DNA from: a bacterium MS4
GTDB lineage: Bacteria; Bacillota; Clostridia; Oscillospirales; Acutalibacteraceae
Direction: 5' to 3'
DNA: 64,000 nucleotides
Assembly (NCBI GenBank): GCA_000752215.1
Contig: CCFG01000017.1
Span: forward strand, 986,920-1,050,919
Positions within the stretch are counted from its first letter, which is position 1; every line of letters begins with the position of its first letter. The notes beneath the pieces are model-generated. The model searched no databases and had not been told where the DNA came from. It saw only the letters and a program-made list of their open reading frames with translations. Made by a program: the position numbers and the translations under genes. Shown one piece after another: positions 44,523-52,473 of the stretch.

Positions 44523-44966
44523 TTATTCTCCGCCAAAGGAAATAAGGGTGGCCAGAAAAGCAATACAGGCGGCGATGACCAGCAGGCTGATCCCCTGTTC
44601 TTTCCGGATAATCAACTTATTCTGCGCTTTGCTTTCCCGGGCGATTTCAATGCCGTCCGGGATGAAAAGGACGACAAACGACGCGATTGCAAAAAACAGA
44701 TAATACCGTCTGAAAAGAAAACCCAGGATAAGAGGAACTCCCCAGAGCGCCCGGCAGATCAGCTGAAAGCTGCTTTCCGTTTCTCCGTCGCTTTTTCCGG
44801 CAATCCTGAGCACCAGCTTTTCAATACTGTTCCGGGACAGTATCATAAAATATATGACCATGGCGGCCACCTTAAAAGCGTACCAGTCAAACGGTGCCAA
44901 AAACCAAAAAGCGCCGGCTGCGGAAGCGATAAACGGAAGTGCCGGATGATCGATTATTTTTTCCAT
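44523..44966 (-). CDS. Membrane protein, unknown (four helices)
   Basis: A protein of about 147 residues with two pairs of hydrophobic segments (around 12-45 and 72-135), separated by a charged loop (RNSIEKLVLRIAGKSDGETE). The start is uncertain: ATG 44966 (used) or ATG 44984, which would add six residues but sits directly against GGGGGA. It is followed by the 72-residue membrane protein. No ECF element was found upstream, so its promoter is unclear. It is like the other small membrane proteins of this island and has no recognised family. Confidence 0.62.
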   Translation of the reverse strand: MEKIIDHPALPFIASAAGAFWFLAPFDWYAFKVAAMVIYFMILSRNSIEKLVLRIAGKSDGETESSFQLICRALWGVPLILGFLFRRYYLFFAIASFVVLFIPDGIEIARESKAQNKLIIRKEQGISLLVIAACIAFLATLISFGGE

Positions 44967-45135
44967 GCGTTTCAATTCCCACATTCCCCCAGACTGATCT
45001 TGTGATATCCGCGTAGACGGGCGCACGGTGCTTTCCTTTTACTCAAGATTTACAGGAACCTCAATATCTTTCTCTGCCAACCGGACAATTGCGGTTTTGT
45101 AAAGATTTCTCCCGGAATCGTAATAGTTTGCGTTT

Positions 45136-45200
45136 ATTCCTCCGGCCTTTTCGGGCGGTATTTCCAATCACCGACGGCGGAGGATCAGGGCTACGAATGC
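45136..45200 (-). pseudogene. Relic 3' end of a small membrane-protein gene
   Basis: The minus strand encodes GDWKYRPKRPEE and a stop, matching GDRKYRPKKPEE at the end of the intact gene 39823-40236; the upstream part is frameshifted. It lies immediately downstream of the gene at 45208. Confidence 0.7.
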
Positions 45201-45207
45201 AGAAAAA

Positions 45208-45813
45208 TCAGTGAGCTTCTTCTACGATCGGTGCATCAAAAGGAAAATTGGCAATGATAGGGTCTAAAGATACCTGTGGAACAAGTTTCGTTTCTAACAG
45301 AAAATTAGTTAGGCCAATATATTTTATCGTTTCCTGGTTGATTTCGTCGTCTTCATAGATGGCCAAGAACCCCTCTATCTCCTGACGCTGGTTCTCATAT
45401 TGATCTCCTCCCAAATCGTCAGGTAAGCGACCGGCGGTGTATGGAATCAAATTATGTTTATAAGTCTTCCAGTTGGATGAATTCAATTCGTCCACCTTCC
45501 ATTTTTTCATCATCAGCTGCAATAATTTATTGTCCCGCTTCTTCACCGACTGCATTGCCTTTTCCCGGTCCTGAAAGGTACAGAGCAGCCTGTTTTTCCT
45601 GCCGTTGATTTCCACAACATTTTTAATGACCACAGGTTCTATCTCATGCATCTGTGAGCTAACAGATGCTCTTGAATCCTCCGGATATACTTGTATGGAA
45701 CTGGAGGTAGTTACTCTTCCCTGTGAACTTTTTATAAGGAAGCAAACGACTAAGGCCAAGATAACGATTCCAAGGATTTCTATTACCGTTGATCGCTTTC
45801 GTGTTTTCTTCAT
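45208..45813 (-). CDS. Single-span extracytoplasmic protein, unknown (ECF-regulon island)
   Basis: A 201-residue protein with one N-terminal helix (about 10-28) after a basic start (MKKTRKR). The outer part is charged and rich in Lys/Glu/Asn. The longer frame begins inside promoter element copy 5 and is rejected; ATG 45813 follows AAAAGGAAG with a 7-base gap. The element ends about 55 bases upstream. No domain recognised. Confidence 0.72.
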   Translation of the reverse strand: MKKTRKRSTVIEILGIVILALVVCFLIKSSQGRVTTSSSIQVYPEDSRASVSSQMHEIEPVVIKNVVEINGRKNRLLCTFQDREKAMQSVKKRDNKLLQLMMKKWKVDELNSSNWKTYKHNLIPYTAGRLPDDLGGDQYENQRQEIEGFLAIYEDDEINQETIKYIGLTNFLLETKLVPQVSLDPIIANFPFDAPIVEEAH

Positions 45814-45866
45814 ACAACACTTCCTTTTACGGGATGATGGTACCTTTCTTTTTCTCCCTACAACAT

Positions 45867-45894
45867 TAACGACTGACACCCTTGTTTTGTTACA
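45867..45894 (-). promoter_or_regulatory. ECF-type promoter element, copy 5
   Basis: Minus strand TGTAAC, 17 bases (AAAACAAGGGTGTCAGT), CGTTA. Confidence 0.8.
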
Positions 45895-45944
45895 CTTTTT
45901 TCCAAAATCTTTTATAAATAATTCCAAAGGAGGACAAACAAAAA

Positions 45945-45985
45945 GCGGCCAAAAGTACACTTTGTACTCATGGTGCCGTTTTGTG
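45945..45985. terminator. Degenerate copy of the 48.8-kb terminator
   Basis: AAAGCGGCC-AAAAGTACA-CTTTGTACTCATGG-TGCCGTTTT, an imperfect version of the stem at 48796-48830. It again lies just upstream of an ECF element. Confidence 0.55.
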
Positions 45986-46134
45986 ATCTGACTGTTTTAT
46001 TCCCACTTTTAAAGACCCTTCCTTGGGCTCTTCTATTGTGATTTTCGGTTATATATTATTATTAATGATAAAATATCTACAGCAGAAATGATGCTGTAGA
46101 TCCAACAATTCTTACGGCATTTTTCAAATGAAAA

Positions 46135-46382
46135 TTATTCAGCCTTTTTACTATGATAGAAATACCCTACTGCACCGAGAATAAGTTCTGCAACCGCTAA
46201 AAAATAAAAATTTCTTGAATTTATATACAAGATGTCATCAGAGAAAGATGTTTGATGCGTCATTAAATAGATCATAAAAATTCTGGATAAAACATCTGAA
46301 AAAATATTGCGATGCCTAAAGTCATACAGCCAAGCAGAAATAATATCCCCGAGAAAATTGCTGAAATCTTGTGCAAAATCAT
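46135..46382 (-). pseudogene. Frameshifted small membrane-protein gene
   Basis: From ATG 46382 the frame reads MILHKISAIFSGILFLLGCM and on through a hydrophobic helix to MFYPEFL, where TGA stops it at 46272. The adjacent frame continues MIYLMTHQTSF...FYFLAVAELILGAVGYFYHSKKAE to 46135. Joining the two at the A-run near 46275 (T-run on the coding strand) gives a sensible two-helix protein of about 82 residues. It may be a broken gene or a sequencing error in the homopolymer. Confidence 0.6.
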
Positions 46383-46424
46383 ACTCCAATCTAAATATTA
46401 ATAGATTTTTTCCTTCTACAGCGT

Positions 46425-46451
46425 TAACGACTGACACCCCGTTTTGTTACA
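46425..46451 (-). promoter_or_regulatory. ECF-type promoter element, copy 6
   Basis: Minus strand TGTAAC, 16 bases (AAAACGGGGTGTCAGT), CGTTA, in front of the frameshifted gene. Confidence 0.78.
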
Positions 46452-46596
46452 CTCTTTCCAAAACTTTTTTATATTATTATCACCATCCTGATATCTGCAG
46501 GCGGAAACGGTTATATGAATTCTACCAGAGCAGACCATGGCAAGCCACAAAATTTTGCAAAATTGTTGAATTATTACAAAAATATTTTCAAAAAAG

Positions 46597-46623
46597 TGTT
46601 ACAAAAGTTCATTTCAATCGTTA
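46597..46623 (+). promoter_or_regulatory. ECF-type promoter element, copy 8, plus strand
   Basis: TGTTAC, 16 bases, CGTTA followed by ATTATATAGAGA, preceded by TTTTCAAAAAAG. It is the only copy on the plus strand and stands before the only plus-strand gene of the island. This supports a promoter role rather than a coding relic. Confidence 0.7.
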
Positions 46624-46679
46624 ATTATATAGAGACATAAAAAATAGATTTGAAAAGCTGAAAGATAGGAGATTGACGA

Positions 46680-47135
46680 TTGTTAGAAGATAATCAAAAA
46701 TACAGTAAAGTGATTCTCGCATGTACCGGTTCAATCGCTGTGATCCTTTATATTTTCTTTATCATTTATTCAAACAAGGCTCATGGGCTTTTAATCCTTA
46801 AAAATCCTATCTACAATAAAGCGTTCTCTCAGTATCATTACCTTGCGGGCATGTTCATTCATTTATATGTAATATGGCTTCACCTGGTAACCCTTTACAT
46901 ATACTGTCTGAACAGCATAACCCGGCTTCGGGGGCTTTTGCTGCTGGGAATCCTCTCCTTGCTGATATTTGGATTTTGTTTGATTATAGAAATAGCATTA
47001 AACTACTATTTTTTTAAGATCAATTCCGAAATCCTGCAATTTATCTTAATATTGATCAGCGAATTTGTATTTTACTCCATTTTGTGTTTGTTGGACAGGA
47101 TAAAAAATAAAGTTCGTCAAAAAAAGAGGTCGTAG
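46680..47135 (+). CDS. Four-helix membrane protein, unknown, plus strand
   Basis: A 151-residue protein with hydrophobic segments at about 12-30, 53-78, 84-105 and 115-140, aromatic-rich and with a basic end (KNKVRQKKRS). TTG start at 46680 with ATAGGAG 9 bases upstream. It is the only plus-strand gene in the island and has its own ECF element 56 bases upstream. Its codon use is AT-rich compared with the flanking housekeeping genes, like the rest of the island. No family recognised. Confidence 0.72.
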   Translation: MLEDNQKYSKVILACTGSIAVILYIFFIIYSNKAHGLLILKNPIYNKAFSQYHYLAGMFIHLYVIWLHLVTLYIYCLNSITRLRGLLLLGILSLLIFGFCLIIEIALNYYFFKINSEILQFILILISEFVFYSILCLLDRIKNKVRQKKRS

Positions 47136-47150
47136 TGGTACGAACACAAA

Positions 47151-47188
47151 AACAGCTATGAGCGCACAAAGCGCCCATAGCTGTTTTC
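47151..47188. terminator. Terminator between the plus-strand gene and the permease relic
   Basis: AACAGCTATGAGCGC with GCGC-CC-ATAGCTGTT, followed by TTTCAT. Confidence 0.75.
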
Positions 47189-47221
47189 ATATATTCCAAT
47201 TTTCGAAAAGGAGTTCCGTCT

Positions 47222-47324
47222 TTATTCCTCCGCCGGTTTTTCCTTCCGATATTCAGAACCAGGTTCAGCAGGATTCCGAAAAGCGCCGCGTTGGCAATTG
47301 CCGGGAATTTCGCGCCGAACATAC
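47222..47324 (-). pseudogene. Relic 3' end of the nucleobase permease gene
   Basis: About 100 bases are nearly identical to the 3' end of the permease gene at 48864. The minus strand reads MFGAKFPAIANAALFGILLNLVLNIG, then frameshifts where the intact copy continues KEKPAAEE. It is a partial duplication 1.6 kb from its parent. Confidence 0.85.
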
Positions 47325-47389
47325 GCAAAGCGGGTTGGTTTCTCAATCGGAGAAATCCTGCGTTTGACTTTGATTTCCACGAGAAGGGT

Positions 47390-48025
47390 TCAATATTGGC
47401 CCTCTACCTTTTTTGTCCAATTGTAAATGAGAAGGTGAGAAACGTGGAAGGTGATTGTTCCGTGCGCATTCCGTAACGCCCCGTCTTGAATGGCCTGATG
47501 GTTAAATAGGCCACATCCGACAAGCTGGTCACCGCTATCGCTGGTAACGAAAAGAGAATCATAATTTTTTCCATTATATGAAATGCTGCATTTTGCGTGG
47601 CCCTCAGTAAGCGGGAGCTGAACTAATCCAGAATTGCCGTAGTTTCGTGCATAAAAACTAACGAACAGCCCAGAAGAAGGAGAATAGATGGGGACGGATT
47701 GAAAACGTACAATATATTGCTCTGCTTCTCCGGTAGTGGGAATTGATTTCTTATATACTTTTTCGATCAGAATCTTCGCCCCATTTTGTTGATACAACAT
47801 TCTTCCGGTATTATTCTCAGGATGATCAAGATCAATTTGTACCGAATAAGAATTTACATCCCGTGTTATCTCAAGATTGTACTTTGTTCCTGTATTGTCC
47901 ATCAAATAATAAATACCGTATATTGTTGTTCCAAGATAACCGCTAAACAATAACGCTATCAATACGATAGCTGATAAAATCACAATTAAAATGGTGCTTG
48001 CAGGATGTCGCATTTTTTTACTCAT
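47390..48025 (-). CDS. Single-span extracytoplasmic protein, unknown
   Basis: A 211-residue protein with one N-terminal helix (about 10-33, STILIVILSAIVLIALLFSG) and a beta-rich outer part of about 175 residues. ATG 48025 is preceded by AAGGATGATG; the longer frame lacks support. A terminator hairpin lies between it and the gene at 48090, and no ECF element of its own is visible, so expression may rely on read-through. No domain recognised. Confidence 0.72.
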   Translation of the reverse strand: MSKKMRHPASTILIVILSAIVLIALLFSGYLGTTIYGIYYLMDNTGTKYNLEITRDVNSYSVQIDLDHPENNTGRMLYQQNGAKILIEKVYKKSIPTTGEAEQYIVRFQSVPIYSPSSGLFVSFYARNYGNSGLVQLPLTEGHAKCSISYNGKNYDSLFVTSDSGDQLVGCGLFNHQAIQDGALRNAHGTITFHVSHLLIYNWTKKVEGQY

Positions 48026-48049
48026 AACATCATCCTTAAACCGATATGG

Positions 48050-48076
48050 CCCTCGGCTAACCATTTGCCGAGGGTT
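48050..48076. terminator. Terminator after the 48090 gene
   Basis: CCCTCGGC, loop of nine, GCCGAGGG, followed by A/T bases on both sides. Confidence 0.7.
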
Positions 48077-48089
48077 ATATCGCTATGTC

Positions 48090-48683
48090 TTAAAATATTA
48101 CATCATCATCGCTTGCAACTGAGAAATGGCCAGAGGTAGAAGAAAAAGTCACGTTGGGACCAGATGGTGTTATAGATGCGCTGGATATGCCACAATTTGC
48201 AAAGGTATGATCGTAAAATGCTTGTGCAACTCCACTGCACAGCCCGAATGCATTATTATATCGAGCGGAAGCATAAATGTTAGCACCCACATATTTATAA
48301 TTTAGCCAACCAATCACCAATTGGTCTTGGGCTCTATAACCATAACCGCATGATGGAGATCCCGGGAATCTGCTAAAAGAATAATGTACATTGTTCAAAT
48401 CTTCATCATACAAAGCAGCATATGTACTTTGTACGGCCAATTGTGAAGGCACTCCTGTCACATTGTAAAGGTAAACTCCAAAACCTTCTTCACCACCTAC
48501 TGCGTCGTTCGCCCAACTTGTTCCGGTCCACTGAACATTCATGCCAACGACCCAACCATTATTTCCGGAATCAAATAAAATGCTTGGATTGGAGACGTTT
48601 ACATCTCGGCTATTTGCATAAGGCACGATTTTATCTGTCGTTTGGGTTTTTATTTTTCCTTCTACAACATTAACGACTGACAC
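48090..48683 (-). CDS. Extracellular-type protein, apparently lacking its signal peptide
   Basis: An open frame of 197 codons whose body (SNPSILFDSGNNGWVVGMN onwards) looks like a mature secreted beta-rich domain, Tyr/Gly/Ser-rich with three cysteines. Its 5' end runs straight through ECF element copy 7 (GTG at 48683 lies within it), so that codon cannot be the translation start of a transcript begun there. GTG 48626 is the next in-frame option but has no ribosome site. The gene may be fused to the promoter with loss of its signal peptide. Function unknown; treat as possibly non-functional. Confidence 0.5.
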   Translation of the reverse strand: MSVVNVVEGKIKTQTTDKIVPYANSRDVNVSNPSILFDSGNNGWVVGMNVQWTGTSWANDAVGGEEGFGVYLYNVTGVPSQLAVQSTYAALYDEDLNNVHYSFSRFPGSPSCGYGYRAQDQLVIGWLNYKYVGANIYASARYNNAFGLCSGVAQAFYDHTFANCGISSASITPSGPNVTFSSTSGHFSVASDDDVIF

Positions 48684-48698
48684 CCCTGTTTTGTTACA
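48671..48698 (-). promoter_or_regulatory. ECF-type promoter element, copy 7
   Basis: Minus strand TGTAAC, 17 bases (AAAACAGGGGTGTCAGT), CGTTA. Confidence 0.8.
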
Positions 48699-48795
48699 CT
48701 TTTTCCAAAAATTTTTTAATGTTTCAGGTTACCTCTTTCGGGCTGTCAGCGACGTGGGAAACTGCTTTCCCTTAAAACAGAACTGCGCCTAAAAA

Positions 48796-48832
48796 AGCGG
48801 CCATGAGTACAGGGTGTACTCATGGCCGCTGG
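48796..48832. terminator. Terminator after the permease gene
   Basis: AGCGGCCATGAGTACA and TGTACTCATGGCCGCT, a perfect 16-pair stem with loop GGG and an A-tract on the left, giving U's on the minus-strand transcript. Confidence 0.85.
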
Positions 48833-48863
48833 GCGGTATCTTTTATTTCTATCTAATGAGGGA

Positions 48864-50261
48864 TTATTCCTCCGCCGCCGGTTTTTCCTTTCCGATATTC
48901 AGAACCAGGTTCAGCAGGATCCCGAAAATCGCCGCAGTGGCAATTGCCGGGAACTTCGCGCCGAACATGGGGATCATGCCGTCGGAAAACGCGAAGCTGC
49001 CGCCGATGCCGATGGTCAGGACGGTGGCGATAATCGCGAGGTTGCGCGAGTCGAACATGTCAACCTTTTTGCTGATCATAATGGTTACGCCCTGCGACGC
49101 GATGACGCCGAACAGGTAAATGGAAATGCCGCCGATCACCGCGTTGGGAATCGAGTAGACCGCCGCGGTCAGCGGGGTGAAGCAGGAAATAACCATGGTG
49201 ATGATGGCCGCCGCAATCAGCATCGGCGTGGAAAAGTTCTTAGTAATCGCCATGGTGCTCAGGTTTTCGCCGTAATTGGTACCGGCCGGTCCGCCGACCA
49301 CACCGGAGATCATATCGCCAAGGCCGTCGCCGATCAGGTTCAGCCCCAGCTTGTCCGAAATATTGTACCGCTTATCGGATCCCTTTTGTTTGGCAAGATT
49401 GTTTACATAGATATCGAGCTGATAAAGATGGGCCGTGGATTCCGGAATAGTGGCAATCGCGATCGGCATAATCGCCCCGACCGCCGCCCAGCTTGCCTGC
49501 GGCAAAGTGAAGTGCGGGAGCGCGAAGCCGATCGCCGGGATGGAAAACAGTGTGCTTGTTTCCGGAATTTTATTGAAGTCGCAGAAGGCGATTCCGTAGA
49601 TGCCGCCAAGAACCAACGCCAGAACATATCCGGTCAGAAGGCCGAGCAGAATCGGGATCTGGCCCCAGGTGCCTTTCAGGTAAACGGAGAACAGGACAGT
49701 CACGAGCAGGGTCACAAGGCAGATGGTCCACGACAGATTCAGCGCAAGCGCCTTTGTCGCATCGGTCACGCCGTTCGGCAGGTTCGTGGGATTGCTCAGG
49801 GCCGTGCCCGCGAGGGAAAGACCGATCACCATGGCAATGCTGCCCGTAATGGTGGGAGGAAGGACCTTTTCGATTGCCTCCTGCCCGAACTGCTTAATGA
49901 TAATACCGGCCGCAATGGAAACCAGTCCGGAAAGGACGATGCCGAACTGCGCGGCGGCAATTTTGTCATCGGCCACCGGGCCGGCAAACGCCTGTGCTCC
50001 CGTGATGGAGCAGATCGCAGTGATGTACGAAAAACTCGATCCGTAGAAAAGCGGGATTCTTCTTCCTGTAATCAGGATAAATCCGATGGTTGCAAGTCCG
50101 CTTGCAAAGATCGTGGTGGAAACATGGAATCCGGTGAGCAGTGCGACCAGCACCGTAGCCGGAAACATCACGATGATCTGCTGGAACGCGAACAGCAGCA
50201 GTTTCAAAAAAGGTGGCTTTTCATCAGGCAAATAGCCCGCTGCGGGTTGTTTGGTTGACAA
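48864..50261 (-). CDS. NCS2-family nucleobase permease (uracil permease-like)
   Basis: A 465-residue transporter with about 12-14 membrane segments, probably importing uracil or another nucleobase with protons. NCS2 features: VLPPTITGSIAMVIGLSLAG (TM3 end/TM4), the motif region VAIATIPESTAHLY with the substrate glutamate near residue 268, and GDGLGDMISGVVGGPAGTNYGEN near 315. It lacks the NxGxxxxTG signature typical of xanthine permeases and is closest to UraA/PyrP, by memory. TTG start at 50261 with CGGAGGG 6 bases upstream. It is divergent from fbp. Confidence 0.88.
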   Translation of the reverse strand: MSTKQPAAGYLPDEKPPFLKLLLFAFQQIIVMFPATVLVALLTGFHVSTTIFASGLATIGFILITGRRIPLFYGSSFSYITAICSITGAQAFAGPVADDKIAAAQFGIVLSGLVSIAAGIIIKQFGQEAIEKVLPPTITGSIAMVIGLSLAGTALSNPTNLPNGVTDATKALALNLSWTICLVTLLVTVLFSVYLKGTWGQIPILLGLLTGYVLALVLGGIYGIAFCDFNKIPETSTLFSIPAIGFALPHFTLPQASWAAVGAIMPIAIATIPESTAHLYQLDIYVNNLAKQKGSDKRYNISDKLGLNLIGDGLGDMISGVVGGPAGTNYGENLSTMAITKNFSTPMLIAAAIITMVISCFTPLTAAVYSIPNAVIGGISIYLFGVIASQGVTIMISKKVDMFDSRNLAIIATVLTIGIGGSFAFSDGMIPMFGAKFPAIATAAIFGILLNLVLNIGKEKPAAEE

Positions 50262-50305
50262 AGACGATCCCTCCGTTTATTCAATTGGTTTTTGGCTTTC
50301 CGATT

Positions 50306-50334
50306 ATTATACCGTATAATTATCCATAATACAA
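50306..50334 (-). promoter_or_regulatory. Permease promoter with palindromic -10
   Basis: Minus strand TTGTAT (50329-50334), 17 bases, TATAAT (50306-50311). The -10 is half of a perfect palindrome, ATTATACCGTATAAT (50306-50320), which could also serve the plus strand or bind a dimeric regulator. Confidence 0.6.
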
Positions 50335-50454
50335 CATAAAATTTAATTTTTGTTCTTTATTATTTTACGCTGTTACGATTGATTTTTTATTGAAATTATA
50401 CTATCCTATAAAAGTAAGCGTCAAAATCAACAAGAATATTCATCTGATATATGC

Positions 50455-50460
50455 TATAAT
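50455..50460 (+). promoter_or_regulatory. Extended -10 promoter of fbp
   Basis: TGCTATAAT with the -10 at 50455-50460 and no good -35. The fbp ATG is 56 bases downstream. Confidence 0.55.
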
Positions 50461-50515
50461 CACAATTCAATGCGCTGCGCATGGGCCAACGAATAAGAAT
50501 GAGGAGGCAGATTTC

Positions 50516-52447
50516 ATGATTGACGAGCGCTATCTAAAGCTTCTGGCCAAGGATTATCCGAACGCACAGGCCGCCGCATCCGAAATTATCAACCTCAGAG
50601 CGATTCTAAGCCTGCCGAAAGGCACCGAATATTTTTTCAGTGATCTTCACGGAGAGCACGAAGCTTTTCTGTACCAGTTAAAAAGCGCTTCCGGCGTCGT
50701 CCGGAAAAAAGTCGACGAGCTGTTTGAGCAGTCCCTGTCCGAAGGGGAGCGCACAGCGCTCGCCCGACTGATTTATTACCCGGAAACCGAGTACTGCGCC
50801 GCAAAGCAGCGGGAACCGGCGTTTGACGACTGGTGCCGCATCACCATTTACCGTCTGGTAGAGGTCTGTAAAGAGGCGTCCTCCAAATACACCCGTTCCA
50901 AGGTCCGCAAAAAGCTGCCTGAAAGCTTCGCCTACATCATCGACGAGCTCCTGCACGCGGACGGCGGCAGCAACAAGCCGCATTACCACAGCGAAATCAT
51001 CCGCTCCATCGTGTCGACCCACATGAGCGAGGAGTTTATTACCGCGCTGTGCAACCTGATCCAGCAGCTTTTGATCGACAAATTACATATCATCGGCGAT
51101 ATTTTCGACCGCGGCCCGCGCGCCGACGCGATTATGGACGCGCTGATCAACTGCCACGACGTAGACATCCAGTGGGGCAACCACGATATCTCCTGGATGG
51201 GCGCCGCCGCCGGGAACTGGGCGTGTATTGCCAATGTGGTCCGGCTGGGCATCAGCTACAACAATTTCGACCTGCTGGAGGACGGCTACGGCATCAATCT
51301 GCGCGCGCTGTCCATCTTTGCGGAACAGACCTATCACGACGACCCGTGCGAGTTCTTCATCCCCCATATTCTGGATGAAAATCAGTACGACCCCGTGGAT
51401 CTCCCGCTGGCGGCGAAAATGCACAAGGCCATGGCGGTCATCCAGTTCAAGGTAGAGGCACAGCTCATTAAAAAGCATCCGGAATATCACATGGACGACC
51501 GGATCCTTCTGGATAAAATCAACTTCGAGAAGGGGACGGTCACGCTCGGCGGCAAAGAATACCCCCTGCGCGACAGTCTTTTCCCCACGGTCGACCCCAA
51601 AAATCCGCTGGAGCTGACCCACGCGGAAACCGAGCTGATGAAGACCGTCGCGTCCTCGTTCAGCCACAGCGAACGGCTGGAAAAGCACATCCGTTTCCTG
51701 TATTCCCACGGCAGCATGTACCTGCGCATCAATTCCAACCTGCTGTACCACGGGTGCATCCCGCTCCGGGAGGACGGCAGCCTTGACTCCGTCCATTTTT
51801 ACGGCCGCGACCATTCCGGACGCGAATATCTGGAATTTCTGGACGGCATGGTGCGCACTGCCTATTTCGCGCCGTCCGGTTCCCCGGAGCGCGAAAACGC
51901 GCGCGACCTGATGTGGTACCTTTGGAGCGGGGCGAGATCGCCCCTGTTCGGAAAAGCGAAGATGTCCACGTTCGAGCGCTATTTTATCGACGCGACCGAA
52001 ACGCACCGGGAGAAAATGAATCCCTACTATACGCATATCGAGCACCGCTCCACCTGCGAAATGCTGTTAAGGGAGTTCGGCCTTGACCCGTCCTCGTCGC
52101 ACATCATCAACGGCCACGTCCCCGTGAAAGCGGGAGAAGTGCCGGTCAAGGGCGAAGGCCTTCTGTTTATGATCGACGGCGGCATCTCCAAGTCCTACCA
52201 GTCCCAGACCGGGATCGGGGGCTACACCTTCATTGCGAACTCCCGCTATCTGGCGCTGGCGGAGCACAAGCCGCTGAAATCCGGCTGCAGCGTGTGCGAA
52301 ACCTCTCCGAAGGTCATGGTGGTGGAAGCAATCAAGCAGCGCGTTACCGTGGAGGACACCGACAACGGCGCAGAGCTCAGCCGCCAGATCGAAGAACTGA
52401 CCGCGCTGCTGCAGGCTTACCGCAGCGGCACCATCAAGGAAAAATAA
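50516..52447 (+). CDS. fbp: Fructose-1,6-bisphosphatase, class III
   Basis: A 643-residue Firmicute-type (class III) FBPase, the gluconeogenic enzyme converting fructose 1,6-bisphosphate to fructose 6-phosphate. Metallophosphatase motifs are present: FFSDLHGEHEAF near residue 43 (D-x-H), LHIIGDIFDRGPRADAIMD near 192 (GDxxDRG) and IQWGNHDISWMG near 220 (GNHD). The N- and C-terminal extensions match the family's roughly 640-670 residues. ATG 50516 with GAGGAGG 8 bases upstream; upstream in-frame sequence is non-coding. mutY follows by 26 bases, so the two may be co-transcribed. Confidence 0.96.
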   Translation: MIDERYLKLLAKDYPNAQAAASEIINLRAILSLPKGTEYFFSDLHGEHEAFLYQLKSASGVVRKKVDELFEQSLSEGERTALARLIYYPETEYCAAKQREPAFDDWCRITIYRLVEVCKEASSKYTRSKVRKKLPESFAYIIDELLHADGGSNKPHYHSEIIRSIVSTHMSEEFITALCNLIQQLLIDKLHIIGDIFDRGPRADAIMDALINCHDVDIQWGNHDISWMGAAAGNWACIANVVRLGISYNNFDLLEDGYGINLRALSIFAEQTYHDDPCEFFIPHILDENQYDPVDLPLAAKMHKAMAVIQFKVEAQLIKKHPEYHMDDRILLDKINFEKGTVTLGGKEYPLRDSLFPTVDPKNPLELTHAETELMKTVASSFSHSERLEKHIRFLYSHGSMYLRINSNLLYHGCIPLREDGSLDSVHFYGRDHSGREYLEFLDGMVRTAYFAPSGSPERENARDLMWYLWSGARSPLFGKAKMSTFERYFIDATETHREKMNPYYTHIEHRSTCEMLLREFGLDPSSSHIINGHVPVKAGEVPVKGEGLLFMIDGGISKSYQSQTGIGGYTFIANSRYLALAEHKPLKSGCSVCETSPKVMVVEAIKQRVTVEDTDNGAELSRQIEELTALLQAYRSGTIKEK

Positions 52448-52473
52448 AACGATAAGGAAATTGAAAACGATTC

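Noticed and set aside
38900..48698. Integron-like cassette array
   Set aside because: Repeats separate small genes, but there is no integrase gene in view, the repeats are in promoter position with ECF boxes, and one copy is on the opposite strand before a reversed gene.
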